A stretch of 37,832 nucleotides of DNA from Muribaculaceae bacterium (GCA_029061255.1 JAIDSL010000204.1:5456-43287); one strand, 5' to 3'; numbered from the stretch's first letter, positions 17,579 through 25,023 are shown. Made by a program: numbers and translations. Notes: a model not told the origin generated them from the letters alone.

Positions 17579-17605
17579 TTGTTAACCCAAGGTTTTAACC
17601 GTGGG
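17579..17605. repeat. Short palindromic intergenic element, copy 2
   Basis: Related to 1295-1322: GTTAACCCAAGGTTTTAACC followed by GTGGG. It lies about 50 bp before the TAACTTTG box at 17655. Confidence 0.5.
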
Positions 17606-17654
17606 AAAAGCTCACTTTTGATGGGGATAAGGGTTTCCACCCCAAAAAAGGTAC

Positions 17655-17662
17655 TAACTTTG
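17655..17662 (+). promoter_or_regulatory. Candidate -7 promoter box for a non-coding transcript
   Basis: TAACTTTG followed by CA, a full match to the Bacteroidetes -7 box. No good -33 TTTG is visible. The nearest plus-strand terminator is at 18109-18153. Confidence 0.45.
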
Positions 17663-17668
17663 CACTCG

Positions 17669-18153
17669 GAAACAGAGGTTTCCTCACGGTGGCCGAGGCC
17701 TGACGGTCCACACCGTGCTATCGCCAGTACTGCCGTAGCAATCGCTAAAAACGACGAAAACGTTGACAACGATGAAAACGGCTCTCCGAGCCATAGAAAG
17801 AGCACAATGACAAGTCTGACACAATCCCTCAATGCATCGACGGATGCATCCGGATGCCCATACTGTAGGCTGAGGCCTGACGGTCCATCACAGCTATGCG
17901 AATCCCCTTATATCCGTATGGTTAGCCTGTCGCACACGCATCGTCGAAAACGATGACAACGACGACAACGATGAAAACCCTGATACATTGACATAGAGTA
18001 TCGACCTTTGGGCCGGTGACATGACCGTATTCATCGCCTTATACTCTCCCGCCATATGGGGGCGGAACCAATATTCATTATATGCAAATACATTATTCTA
18101 TATTCACGGGCTGCACCGGAGTGTTAAAAACGCTCCGATGCAGCCTTTTTTTT
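17669..18153 (+). ncRNA. Candidate structured non-coding transcript of about 485 nt
   Basis: This stretch sits between a TAACTTTG box and a strong terminator and has no credible protein gene. It has an internal duplication: GAGGCCTGACGGTCCA occurs at about 17694 and 17872, and GACAACGATGAAAAC at about 17765 and 17967. Each second motif contains an ATG that opens a tiny frame (MKTALRAIERAQ at 17772-17810; MKTLIH). I found no RNase P, tmRNA or 6S signature. It could be a regulatory RNA, a decayed repeat, or a leader with tiny peptides for the operon downstream. Confidence 0.4.
18109..18153 (+). terminator. Strong intrinsic terminator upstream of the CARF-HEPN operon
   Basis: Arms 18109-18123 and 18131-18145 pair over 15 positions with one mismatch and one G-U wobble, loop TTAAAAA, followed by eight T (18146-18153). 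It insulates the next operon from upstream transcription. Confidence 0.85.
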
Positions 18154-18217
18154 ATGTTGGACAGCTTTTGCCATCTTCTGATCAAATCTCTGCTGTTTGG
18201 ATTGAGACAAAAATTTT

Positions 18218-18250
18218 TTTTGGTGCTTATCATTTTTTTCTATACCTTTG
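18218..18250 (+). promoter_or_regulatory. Bacteroidetes-type promoter of the CARF-HEPN operon
   Basis: TTTG at 18218-18221 and TACCTTTG at 18243-18250 with a 21-bp spacer match the -33 and -7 consensus. Transcription would start near 18257, giving a leader of about 60 nt before the ATG at 18318. Confidence 0.7.
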
Positions 18251-18317
18251 TATTTATTTATACGTCTTTACGACTTTATGGAGTCAGTAAGGCATTTACT
18301 GGTTTAGCAGAATTCTT

Positions 18318-19715
18318 ATGGCACGAAAAGTATTGATATCATTCCTTGGAACCAATGACTACTTTCCTGTCTACTATACTTGGGGTGAAAGGAGGAGACA
18401 GACTACGGATCACCGCACGAAGTTCATTCAGGAGGCTCTGTCGTCGCGCCTCTGCAAAGACTGGTCGCCAAATGACTGCATCATGGTATTCCGTACCCGG
18501 GAATCAAACGATATAAACTGGAAAGACAAAGATGGAGTTCCCGGACTGAAAACTGTATTGCAAAATATTTCGGGATTGAAATGCAGTATAAATCCGGAAC
18601 CTGACCCCTCCGGCGACCGCGACAGTTATATGATTCCTGTAGGATTCGGCGAACAGGAGATGTGGGAGATCTTTAAATGCGTTTTCGACAAATTGAACAA
18701 GGAAGATGAGATATATTTCGATGTAACCCATGCCTTCCGTACCATACCAATGTTTGCCACCGTGCTTTTCAATTATGCGAGGTTTCTTAAACATACAGAT
18801 GTGAAAGGGGTCTACTACGGTGCTTTTGAGACGTTGGGTCCTTTATATAAGATAAAGAGTCTTCCGCCTGCTCAGCAGGAACAGTTATCCGTGCCCATAG
18901 TCGACCTTACCAATATTGTGCGCCTGCAGGAAATTAACACCGCTGCCGCCAATTTCAGGGACTTCGGCAACCTAAGCTCTCTCTCGGATATACTTTATGA
19001 AACAGGTATCAGTGATCTCGACAAAGCCGTGGAAGACATTTCAGTGGCTTTAGACGACCTTGACTTCTTCATCCAGACCTGCCGAATCGACGATATCCGG
19101 GAGGGAATATATATGCAGACCATATCAGATCGTATTGCCACGTTTTGCAACAGTCACGTCACCAACGACGCGCAGCGTTCGTTGCTTCGCGAAATCTCAA
19201 AGCAACTTGAAGAGTACGGTTTTAAGGTTTACGACTCATTCCGTAATGTGGAGGCGGCTATAAACTGGGCTATTGACCATCGGATGATACAGCAAGCATA
19301 TACTATGGCGAAGGAATACCTGATTTCAAGAGTCTATAAGGTTATGACGGATGCGGATCTGGAGGATGCTTTGGTAAGGGAACTTGATGCGAACGGGGAT
19401 ATTTCAAGGAATCCACAGAATAGGAAATATAAGATACGGGAAGCTTTGGGAAGCATCTTGGGAACCTATAAATCCATCGTCGGTGGCAGAATATGTTTCA
19501 GGGGAAGCCGATGGAGAAACTCTCAAGCTGCCAACCGATTGTTGCAAGCCAGCCGCATTGTGTATGATCTCACTGCTCCTTACCGTGCCATTACGGAAAG
19601 ACGCAACCATCTAAATCATGCCGCTACAACGGGCGACCGTGCTGACAGCTATGATGATTACAGAGAGGAATTCCTCGAAAACTGGAAGAAATGTATGAAC
19701 ACAATAACCAATTAA
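18318..19715 (+). CDS. csx2-like: Csx1/Csx2-type CARF-HEPN CRISPR-associated ribonuclease
   Basis: A 465-residue protein. The N-terminus (MARKVLISFLGTNDYFPVYY) and the DVTHAFR motif at 135-141 match the DxTHG-type CRISPR-associated family, whose CARF domain binds cyclic oligoadenylate made by type III Cas10. The C-terminal domain has an HEPN motif Rx4H (Arg429 to His434), so the RNase site looks intact. In known systems such proteins cleave RNA after infection is sensed. The gene has its own promoter (18218-18250) and is followed closely by a membrane protein and a small possible accessory gene. No cas10 or cmr/csm genes lie in this window, so the activator must be encoded elsewhere or the operon is an orphan. 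Confidence 0.85.
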   Translation: MARKVLISFLGTNDYFPVYYTWGERRRQTTDHRTKFIQEALSSRLCKDWSPNDCIMVFRTRESNDINWKDKDGVPGLKTVLQNISGLKCSINPEPDPSGDRDSYMIPVGFGEQEMWEIFKCVFDKLNKEDEIYFDVTHAFRTIPMFATVLFNYARFLKHTDVKGVYYGAFETLGPLYKIKSLPPAQQEQLSVPIVDLTNIVRLQEINTAAANFRDFGNLSSLSDILYETGISDLDKAVEDISVALDDLDFFIQTCRIDDIREGIYMQTISDRIATFCNSHVTNDAQRSLLREISKQLEEYGFKVYDSFRNVEAAINWAIDHRMIQQAYTMAKEYLISRVYKVMTDADLEDALVRELDANGDISRNPQNRKYKIREALGSILGTYKSIVGGRICFRGSRWRNSQAANRLLQASRIVYDLTAPYRAITERRNHLNHAATTGDRADSYDDYREEFLENWKKCMNTITN

Positions 19716-19731
19716 AATAATATTATAAGTG

Positions 19732-20292
19732 ATGAAAGTAGATAAGATTATCTGGTGGACAATATTTTCAGGAATAGTGGGAGTGCTAATCTGTGTATAT
19801 ATTCATTATAGATGTCCACAAATTGAGACCTGGAAGGCTTTTGATGTCTTAGAGACAATCCTTGGTTATGTAGCAAACCTCGCTATCGTGGCGGCTGCAT
19901 TAAGGTTTATCTTAAAAAAGAATCTTAATATAAAAGGGATAGGAAAAATCAGAATAAGCCAGACATATGACAATATCCAGGATCTGACAAATCTGATCAG
20001 CAGATATTTTTATGAAGGTAAGAATTTTCATCGTACTCCTGTATTGGATGCTTTCTATGGAGAAAATCCTATGAGGGTTTTAGAAGAGGATCCGGAGTAC
20101 AAGAAGTTTTCTGAAGATGCTTCCAATCTGATAAAACTCAATATTAAAGGTGAGGAATTCGTCGTTAAGCGCTCTGCCGTAAGAAGTCTTGAGGCACTTC
20201 TCGATGCTGTAAGATGGATGCATTTCAAAGGGGAGGATATTGACAAGGAGACACGTAGTGCAATATACACCGAGTGGTATAAGATTAATTGA
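19732..20292 (+). CDS. Two-helix membrane protein in the CARF-HEPN operon
   Basis: A 186-residue protein starting at the ATG at 19732 (a GTG at 19729 is in frame just before it). Two hydrophobic helices, about 7-25 and 42-60, form an N-terminal membrane hairpin. The remaining 125 residues are soluble, basic at first and then acidic and helical. No family is recognised. It starts 16 bp after the CARF-HEPN stop and ends 5 bp before the next start, so the three genes form one operon. Membrane proteins are recurrent accessory parts of type III CRISPR loci, so a membrane-linked effector or tether is plausible, but no motif proves it. Confidence 0.75.
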   Translation: MKVDKIIWWTIFSGIVGVLICVYIHYRCPQIETWKAFDVLETILGYVANLAIVAAALRFILKKNLNIKGIGKIRISQTYDNIQDLTNLISRYFYEGKNFHRTPVLDAFYGENPMRVLEEDPEYKKFSEDASNLIKLNIKGEEFVVKRSAVRSLEALLDAVRWMHFKGEDIDKETRSAIYTEWYKIN

Positions 20293-20297
20293 GATCT

Positions 20298-20675
20298 ATG
20301 CTTATCAATCTATCTAACCATCCCTTCGCCCAATGGGGCGAAGAGCAGAAAGCGGCGGCTGCCTCTTTCGGGGACTGCCGTGACATACCATTCCCTCAGA
20401 TTCCAGCTGATTTCAGTGCAGAGCAGGTAGCAGACCTCGCTGAAAAATATGCCGTTGATATTTTCGATTTCGGCAGCGACATAACAGTGCACATTATGGG
20501 AGAACAGACTTTCTGCTTTGCCCTGATTTCAATTTTGCTGAAGAAGGGTATACCATGCATTGCCTCTTGTACCGAACGTGATGTCACGACGTTGCCCGAC
20601 GGATCGAAACAGGTTCGCTTCCATTTCGCCCGATTTCGTAATTATTCTTTTATAGGGGAAATGGCGGGAGTATGA
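20298..20675 (+). CDS. Small protein resembling Csx15/Csx20-type CRISPR accessory proteins
   Basis: A 125-residue protein starting at ATG 20298; a TTG nine bases upstream would overlap the previous gene and is less likely. It begins MLINLSNHPFAQWGEEQ and has an alpha/beta pattern with ADLAEKYAVDIFDFGSD, then HIMGEQTFCFALISILLKKG and CTERDV. The opening pattern of a hydrophobic strand followed by N-S-x-H-P and a Q-containing helix recalls the small Csx15/Csx20 proteins, which have been proposed as ring nucleases that switch off cyclic oligoadenylate signalling. That would fit its place after a CARF-HEPN effector. The family match is from memory and needs a profile search. Confidence 0.6.
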   Translation: MLINLSNHPFAQWGEEQKAAAASFGDCRDIPFPQIPADFSAEQVADLAEKYAVDIFDFGSDITVHIMGEQTFCFALISILLKKGIPCIASCTERDVTTLPDGSKQVRFHFARFRNYSFIGEMAGV

Positions 20676-20686
20676 AAACTTTTTAT

Positions 20687-20694
20687 TAACTTTG
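20687..20694 (+). promoter_or_regulatory. Candidate -7 box for the coiled-coil membrane protein gene
   Basis: TAACTTTG followed by CA, a full -7 match, 59 bp before the next ATG. The -33 region is not clear. Confidence 0.5.
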
Positions 20695-20752
20695 CAAGTT
20701 GAAACTTGTGTGATAATAAAAAAATTAATAAGATATAACCCGGAACCGGAAA

Positions 20753-21670
20753 ATGAATAAGCAGCAGAAAATAATCCTGTATACTGCCATCGGAGTGGCA
20801 GTGGCTCTCGTGGCTCTCGTCGGAGTGCTGATCTATAGTAATAATAGCCGTACGATTAGCCTTAACGAGGCTGAGGCGCGTGCTGATTCGCTTGCGCTTG
20901 CCAATGACAGGCTGGTGCTGACAAATGAGTTTAATGAGCTGAATGCCAGCTTCAATATGTATGAGGACCAGCAGATGTATCTGAAGAATGATTCGCTGGT
21001 GCAGCAATACAATGAGGCCCGCATGAAGGTGGAGGGTCTGCTCCAGGAGCTTGACCAGGAGAAGAAGAGCAATGCTGCCAACCGTGCCCGTATCAAGGCA
21101 CTTGAGAACGAGATAGCTACTCTGAGAGGTATCTTGAAGCATTACCTTGAGGAAATCGACCGCCTCTCGAAGGAGAATGAGACCCTGAAGAAGGATCTGC
21201 AGGAGGTGCGCACTCGCAATGAACAGCTTACTTCTGCCGTGACCGTGGCCACCAAGAGCAATGAGGAGCTGACGCAGACTGTGAAGCAAGCGAAGAAGCT
21301 CAATATAACTGGTCTTTATCTCTCAGCCCTGAATAAGAAGGGGAAGACAGAGAAGAAGATCGGCAAGGCCCAACAATTGGCTGTCGGGTTTACTGTAAGC
21401 CCGAATACTACGGCTGCCCCGGGCATGAAGGATTTCTATGTGAGGATTGTGACTCCGGAAGGAAGTCTGCTGGGCGGCAATGTGACGTTCCCGATGGATG
21501 GGGCGAATGTGCCGGCTACGGCTCACCGCCAGGTGGAATATGCCAACGATGAGATTTCGGTCACCATCTACTGGGATGTGAATACTACGCTGACTGCAGG
21601 TGACTATACGGTGGAGGTGTTCTGCGACGGCTACAGGCTTGCGTCGCGTCATTTCCAGATGGGGAAATGA
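20753..21670 (+). CDS. Membrane-anchored coiled-coil protein
   Basis: A 305-residue protein. An N-terminal helix (about 7-28, IILYTAIGVAVALVALVGVL) anchors it in the inner membrane. A long coiled coil (about 37-185) follows, rich in Glu, Leu, Asn and Lys with heptads. The C-terminal 115 residues (about 188-305) look like a small beta-sandwich, ending in a strand set VEVFCDGYRLASRHF. There is no enzyme motif. It resembles Bacteroidales envelope proteins of unknown function. It has its own promoter box and a terminator at 21798-21830, so it is probably monocistronic. Confidence 0.8.
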   Translation: MNKQQKIILYTAIGVAVALVALVGVLIYSNNSRTISLNEAEARADSLALANDRLVLTNEFNELNASFNMYEDQQMYLKNDSLVQQYNEARMKVEGLLQELDQEKKSNAANRARIKALENEIATLRGILKHYLEEIDRLSKENETLKKDLQEVRTRNEQLTSAVTVATKSNEELTQTVKQAKKLNITGLYLSALNKKGKTEKKIGKAQQLAVGFTVSPNTTAAPGMKDFYVRIVTPEGSLLGGNVTFPMDGANVPATAHRQVEYANDEISVTIYWDVNTTLTAGDYTVEVFCDGYRLASRHFQMGK

Positions 21671-21777
21671 TGAAGCCCGGTGGGCTTCAAAGTATCGGCG
21701 CTTCGCGCAGTATGAAGTATTGGCGCTTCGCGCAGTATCGAGTAAAGAGTAAAAAGTATTGGCGCTTCGCGCAGTAT
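21671..21777. repeat. Modular hairpin repeats joined by AGTAT linkers
   Basis: A hairpin directly after the stop codon (TGAAGCCC, loop GGT, GGGCTTCA; 21671-21689) is followed by three copies of GGCGCTTCGCGCAGTAT with AGTAT before each (21691-21713, 21716-21738, 21755-21777). Between copies 2 and 3 is GAGTAAAGAGTAAAA. The same modules occur in opposite orientation at 37488-37651. Confidence 0.75.
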
Positions 21778-21797
21778 AGAATTATAGAATGAAAAAA

Positions 21798-21830
21798 AAA
21801 GGCGCTGGAGGGAAAACCTTCGGCGCCTTT
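21798..21830 (+). terminator. Intrinsic terminator after the coiled-coil gene
   Basis: A 14-bp stem (21798-21811 with 21817-21830) with two wobbles and loop GAAAA. An A-run precedes and TTT ends the stem, so it could work in both directions. Confidence 0.65.
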
Positions 21831-21922
21831 GGTGTGTTTTATATATGAAACCTTGATAATGATTGATACTATTGAAGACGCAATGATTTTGATTTAAGAA
21901 CTATAAAAAACACAAAAGAAAA

Positions 21923-22081
21923 ATGGCACACGAAGAAAAAAATGACAGCGCTTTGCGCTTAGCATTCGATATTGCAAAATTAGCACTTAAGGTGGCTACC
22001 GTAGCAGCTGCATTCTGCGCTGTGAAGGAGATACATAACGTGCACCGCGCTATTGAAAGACGTCGCGAAGAAAAGAAGTAA
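21923..22081 (+). CDS. Small 52-residue protein with a hydrophobic central helix
   Basis: A complete frame, ATG to TAA, of 52 residues. It begins MAHEEKNDSALRLAFDIAKL, has an Ala/Val-rich middle (LKVATVAAAFCAVKEI) and ends in a basic-acidic tail (ERRREEKK). It is followed 27 bp later by a good terminator (22109-22144), and its composition is typical of real protein. The helix may sit at or in the membrane. I do not know a family. No clear promoter box is seen; the terminator at 21798-21830 lies just upstream, so it is probably transcribed on its own. Confidence 0.65.
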   Translation: MAHEEKNDSALRLAFDIAKLALKVATVAAAFCAVKEIHNVHRAIERRREEKK

Positions 22082-22108
22082 TTATTGATATAACCCAAAT
22101 TTGACAAA

Positions 22109-22144
22109 GGACGCATTCCCGATTGAGGGATGCGTCCGTTTTTA
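22109..22144 (+). terminator. Intrinsic terminator after the 52-residue gene
   Basis: GGACGCATTCCC pairs with GGGATGCGTCC (one bulged base), loop GATTGA, followed by GTTTTTA. Confidence 0.8.
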
Positions 22145-22179
22145 CGTTTTATGTTTTCAGGGGGCTGGAATGCCGGTAT

Positions 22180-22199
22180 GGGCGGTTGGGAAACCGCCC
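22180..22199. repeat. GGGA-loop hairpin repeat, copy 1 (possible kduI terminator)
   Basis: GGGCGGTT, loop GGGA, AACCGCCC. It lies 22 bp past the kduI stop. A relative with a different but still paired stem is at 26045-26064. Confidence 0.6.
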
Positions 22200-22220
22200 T
22201 CCCATAGCTTCCCTTCCGTA

Positions 22221-23141
22221 TTATTTCATGTCGAGGTATTCGATCTGATCCTTGTCGTTGTAGTTGAGGTTTTCGCCTCCCATGCCCCAGATGAACATGT
22301 AGTTGGAGGTGCCTGCAGCTGCATGGATGCTCCATTCGGGGCTCATGATGGCCTGCTCGTTGTGGAGCCATACCACACGGGTTTCCTGAGGCTCTCCCAT
22401 GAGGTGGCAGATGGCATTGCCCTCGGGCACATTGAAGTAGAAGTATGCCTCTACGCGGCGGTCGTGGGTGTGGGCAGGCATTGTGTTCCATACGCTGCCG
22501 GGCATCAGCTCAGTAAGACCCATCTGAAGCTGGCAGGGACCTTCCTGGAGCACATTGTTGGTGATGAGCTGGTTGATGATACGGTCGTTGCTCTCTTCGA
22601 GCGATCCGAGGTGCATGCGGTTGGCGGGAATGGTGCCCTTGCGGCCGTCGATGGTGATGAGCTGGGTCTTATACTGCTTGTAGGCAGGAGTTGAGTTGAT
22701 GTAGAAGCGGGCAGGAGTTGCATTGTCTTTGCTGCGGAAAGTCACGTTCTTGTTGCCGCAACCTACGTAGAGTGCATCCTTGAAGTGGAGCTCATATTCC
22801 TTGCCGTCGACTGTCACGATGCCGTCGCCACCTACGTTGATGACGCCGAGCTCGCGGCGCTCGAGGAAGTATTCAGCCTTGAGCGGGTCGATGGTCTCGA
22901 GGGTTATGGTCTTACCTACGGGGACCACGCCGCCGAAGATCACGCGGTCATACATAGAGTATGTGAGGTTGATCTTGTTTTCTTCCATCACCTTTTCCAT
23001 GCAGAAGCGGTCGCGGAGCTGGTTGGTGTCGTATTCCTTCACGTCGTCGGGATGGCAGGCACGCTGAATCTTGTATTCGGTCTGAGCCGACATTGAGAAT
23101 GCTGCGGCTATGGCAGCGAAAGAGATGAGTAGCTTTTTCAT
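22221..23141 (-). CDS. kduI: 5-keto-4-deoxyuronate isomerase with an N-terminal signal peptide
   Basis: A 306-residue protein, about 28 longer than E. coli KduI (278). It matches that family throughout: [15 protein letters not shown] at 91-105, [11 protein letters not shown] at 219-229, and the expected metal ligands His224, His226, Glu231 and His273. KduI converts 5-keto-4-deoxyuronate from pectin or glycosaminoglycan breakdown into 2,5-diketo-3-deoxygluconate. The first 20 residues ([20 protein letters not shown]) look like a Sec signal peptide. The family core begins right after it, and no other Met could start a full-length enzyme. The predicted location is therefore periplasmic, which is unusual. 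It is probably co-transcribed with the EIIC gene 39 bp upstream. Confidence 0.92.
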   Translation of the reverse strand: MKKLLISFAAIAAAFSMSAQTEYKIQRACHPDDVKEYDTNQLRDRFCMEKVMEENKINLTYSMYDRVIFGGVVPVGKTITLETIDPLKAEYFLERRELGVINVGGDGIVTVDGKEYELHFKDALYVGCGNKNVTFRSKDNATPARFYINSTPAYKQYKTQLITIDGRKGTIPANRMHLGSLEESNDRIINQLITNNVLQEGPCQLQMGLTELMPGSVWNTMPAHTHDRRVEAYFYFNVPEGNAICHLMGEPQETRVVWLHNEQAIMSPEWSIHAAAGTSNYMFIWGMGGENLNYNDKDQIEYLDMK

Positions 23142-23180
23142 TTATTGGGTTGTTGTTTAATCGTTTAATCGTTTAATTGT

Positions 23181-24602
23181 TTAGATGTTTTCCTGAAGAT
23201 TGTCGGAGCCTTTTTTGATCATGTCGCGCTGGTTGCGGGCGATGTGCACGCGGTTCCACCACATCATGGCACAGGCTATCATAACGAGAATGCCTGCACC
23301 GATCCATTTGAGGTTGACACAGCCCTGATAGAGTGCCCAGCAGAGCGGGGAGGATGCAAAGTCGAGGGCCCCACCCTCGAAGCCTTCGGGGATTGCCACA
23401 GCGGCATCGCCCGTAGCCACAAACACGTCGTGGGCTGCAAGCGTGAACGCAGGGGCAATGTTAGTCACCATATAAAGTCCGGCTGTGATGATGATCACAC
23501 CGATGATGAAGGTCTTGAGCACGTTGCCCTTTGTGAAGGGGAGCACGAGGGGGAAGAGATAGAACATGCCGGCAAGTGAAGCGAGAGGGAGGAACTGGTT
23601 GCCGGGAAGGATCACTGCGAGCAGAAGGGTCACCGGGATAAGGAGAAGAGACACCACGAGGGTAGTGGGATGACCGATTACAAGGGCGGGAGACATACCG
23701 ATGCTGAGGCCGTCGGCACCCTTAAACTTGCGGGCGATAAGGCTGCGGGTTGCGTCGGAGATTGGTTTCAAGCCCTCGATGAAGAGGACTGTGACGCGTG
23801 GGATAAGCTCCATCACAGCTCCCATCTTGATGCCGAGCGAGAGTATCTTCGGGATGTTGCTGACGATCTCGTCCCATGAAGTGCAGGTGAGGCATCCGAT
23901 GCCTACGCCTACCACTACGCCAAGGAAGAGTGGCTCGCCAAGGATGCCGAATTTCTTCTTCATTCCTTCGGCATCGATCTCAATCTTATTGAGGCCCGGA
24001 ATCTTGTCAAGGCCTTTGTTGATGATCCAAGCGAAGGGTGCAAACCCGGCGCAGAATGGCTGCGGGATTGAGATGCCTTCCATATCCTTATAGAAATTCT
24101 GGAACTTGAAGGCTGTCATGTCGGCAAGCACGAGGGTGATGATGTAGCAGATGATGGCTCCGAAGAAGCCCCATGCCAGAGATTCGGTGGCAAAATAGAT
24201 CACGGCTCCGATGAAGGCAAAGTGCCAGTAGTTCCAAAGGTCGATATTGACCGTGCGTGTTGTCTTTGTGAGAAGCATGAGGAGGTTGACCCCAAGGCAG
24301 ACAGGGATGATGAAGGCTCCTACGGCGGTGTTGTAAGCCACAGAAGCGGCAGCGGGCCAACCCATGTCGAAGACCTTGAGCTGAAGGCCGTAGATCTCGA
24401 CTACTGTCTGCAGTGCAGGCCCGAGTGCTGAAGTAAGAAGGGCTGTCACGATGGAGAGGCCGATGAAGCCGACACCCACCTTAAGTCCGCTTTTGAGGGC
24501 ATCGCCCAGCTTTATGCCGATGCAGACACCGAGAACGGTGAAGATGACAGGCATCATCACGGCGGCACCAAGGCCGATGATATAAGCGAAAACCTGTTCC
24601 AT
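23181..24602 (-). CDS. PTS EIIC permease, galactitol (GAT) family, orphan
   Basis: A 473-residue polytopic membrane protein with about ten or more hydrophobic helices. It matches the galactitol-type EIIC family (GatC-like): IGIKLGDALKSGLKVGVGFIG near the N-terminus, NTAVGAFIIPVCLGVN, NYWHFAFIGA and GHPTTLVVSL. No EIIA, EIIB, HPr or enzyme I gene is in the window, and classical sugar PTS is rare in Bacteroidales. It may therefore work as a non-phosphorylating transporter. Adjacency to kduI suggests a uronate or related product as substrate. A TAACTTTG box at 24717-24724 and a hairpin at 24669-24705 lie in its leader. Confidence 0.85.
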   Translation of the reverse strand: MEQVFAYIIGLGAAVMMPVIFTVLGVCIGIKLGDALKSGLKVGVGFIGLSIVTALLTSALGPALQTVVEIYGLQLKVFDMGWPAAASVAYNTAVGAFIIPVCLGVNLLMLLTKTTRTVNIDLWNYWHFAFIGAVIYFATESLAWGFFGAIICYIITLVLADMTAFKFQNFYKDMEGISIPQPFCAGFAPFAWIINKGLDKIPGLNKIEIDAEGMKKKFGILGEPLFLGVVVGVGIGCLTCTSWDEIVSNIPKILSLGIKMGAVMELIPRVTVLFIEGLKPISDATRSLIARKFKGADGLSIGMSPALVIGHPTTLVVSLLLIPVTLLLAVILPGNQFLPLASLAGMFYLFPLVLPFTKGNVLKTFIIGVIIITAGLYMVTNIAPAFTLAAHDVFVATGDAAVAIPEGFEGGALDFASSPLCWALYQGCVNLKWIGAGILVMIACAMMWWNRVHIARNQRDMIKKGSDNLQENI

Positions 24603-24668
24603 GATTGATTGGTTTAGATGTTTAGGTGTTTAAGGGTTTAGTTGTTTACGGGTTATATAGTGAAAAAG

Positions 24669-24705
24669 GCCTTAAGGTCCCTAAAGTCTTTAAGGTCCTT
24701 AAGGC
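24669..24705 (-). promoter_or_regulatory. Attenuator-like hairpin in the EIIC leader
   Basis: GCCTTAAGG (24669-24677) and CCTTAAGGC (24697-24705) form a perfect 9-bp stem around 19 bases. Read on the minus strand the stem is followed by CTTTTTC, so it has the form of a terminator placed between the candidate start site (about 24710) and the EIIC start codon. Confidence 0.5.
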
Positions 24706-24716
24706 TCTTTCATCTG

Positions 24717-24724
24717 CAAAGTTA
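24717..24724 (-). promoter_or_regulatory. Candidate -7 box of the EIIC-kduI operon
   Basis: Reads TAACTTTG on the minus strand, a full -7 match, with CA following (TAACTTTGCA). The -33 position is not clear. Confidence 0.5.
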
Positions 24725-24751
24725 ATAAAAACTTTTGAGAATTAGCTATAG

Positions 24752-24951
24752 AAGTTGTTTAAACTTATTTACGAATTAAAAAAAATATTTTAGGGTTAAA
24801 CCAAAGATCCTTTTTATTAATCTTCCGCCATCTTTTCGGCATATTTTGCCTCTTTCATCAGTCATGATGCCCGCATCATTCCTTCTTCAATAGACAAAAT
24901 CTGCTCGAAAACCTGACGAAATATTAATAAAAAAATAAGTTTAAACAACTT
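24752..24951. repeat. 200-bp segment with perfect 19-bp inverted ends
   Basis: AAGTTGTTTAAACTTATTT at 24752-24770 and its exact reverse complement at 24933-24951. The core GTTTAAAC is itself palindromic. Either a miniature mobile element or two copies of an operator. No transposase is nearby and no clear target duplication is seen. Confidence 0.6.
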
Positions 24952-25023
24952 CATATTATCCGGAAAAAACGCGATTGCACGCCTCTAAACCGGCTATGTC
25001 TCTGATTAGCGAAGGCGACGGAA

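Larger units (their letters stand above)
24603..25023. other. Regulatory-looking intergenic region, EIIC to pfkA
   Basis: A 421-bp gap without a gene. It holds the EIIC leader with its hairpin and -7 box, and a segment of about 200 bp bounded by perfect 19-bp inverted repeats (24752-24770 and 24933-24951). The part between them is AT-rich with no clear frame. Confidence 0.6.

Noticed and set aside
17579-17956. 125-residue frame with NDEN-rich stretch
   Set aside because: It begins before the likely transcription start, overlaps the palindromic element and runs through the duplicated motifs. The NDEN part comes from the GACAACGATGAAAAC repeats.
17669-18153. tmRNA or RNase P RNA
   Set aside because: No tRNA-like end, tag frame or conserved RNase P core was seen.
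20642-21289. 215-residue frame on the minus strand
   Set aside because: Antisense shadow of the coiled-coil membrane protein gene.
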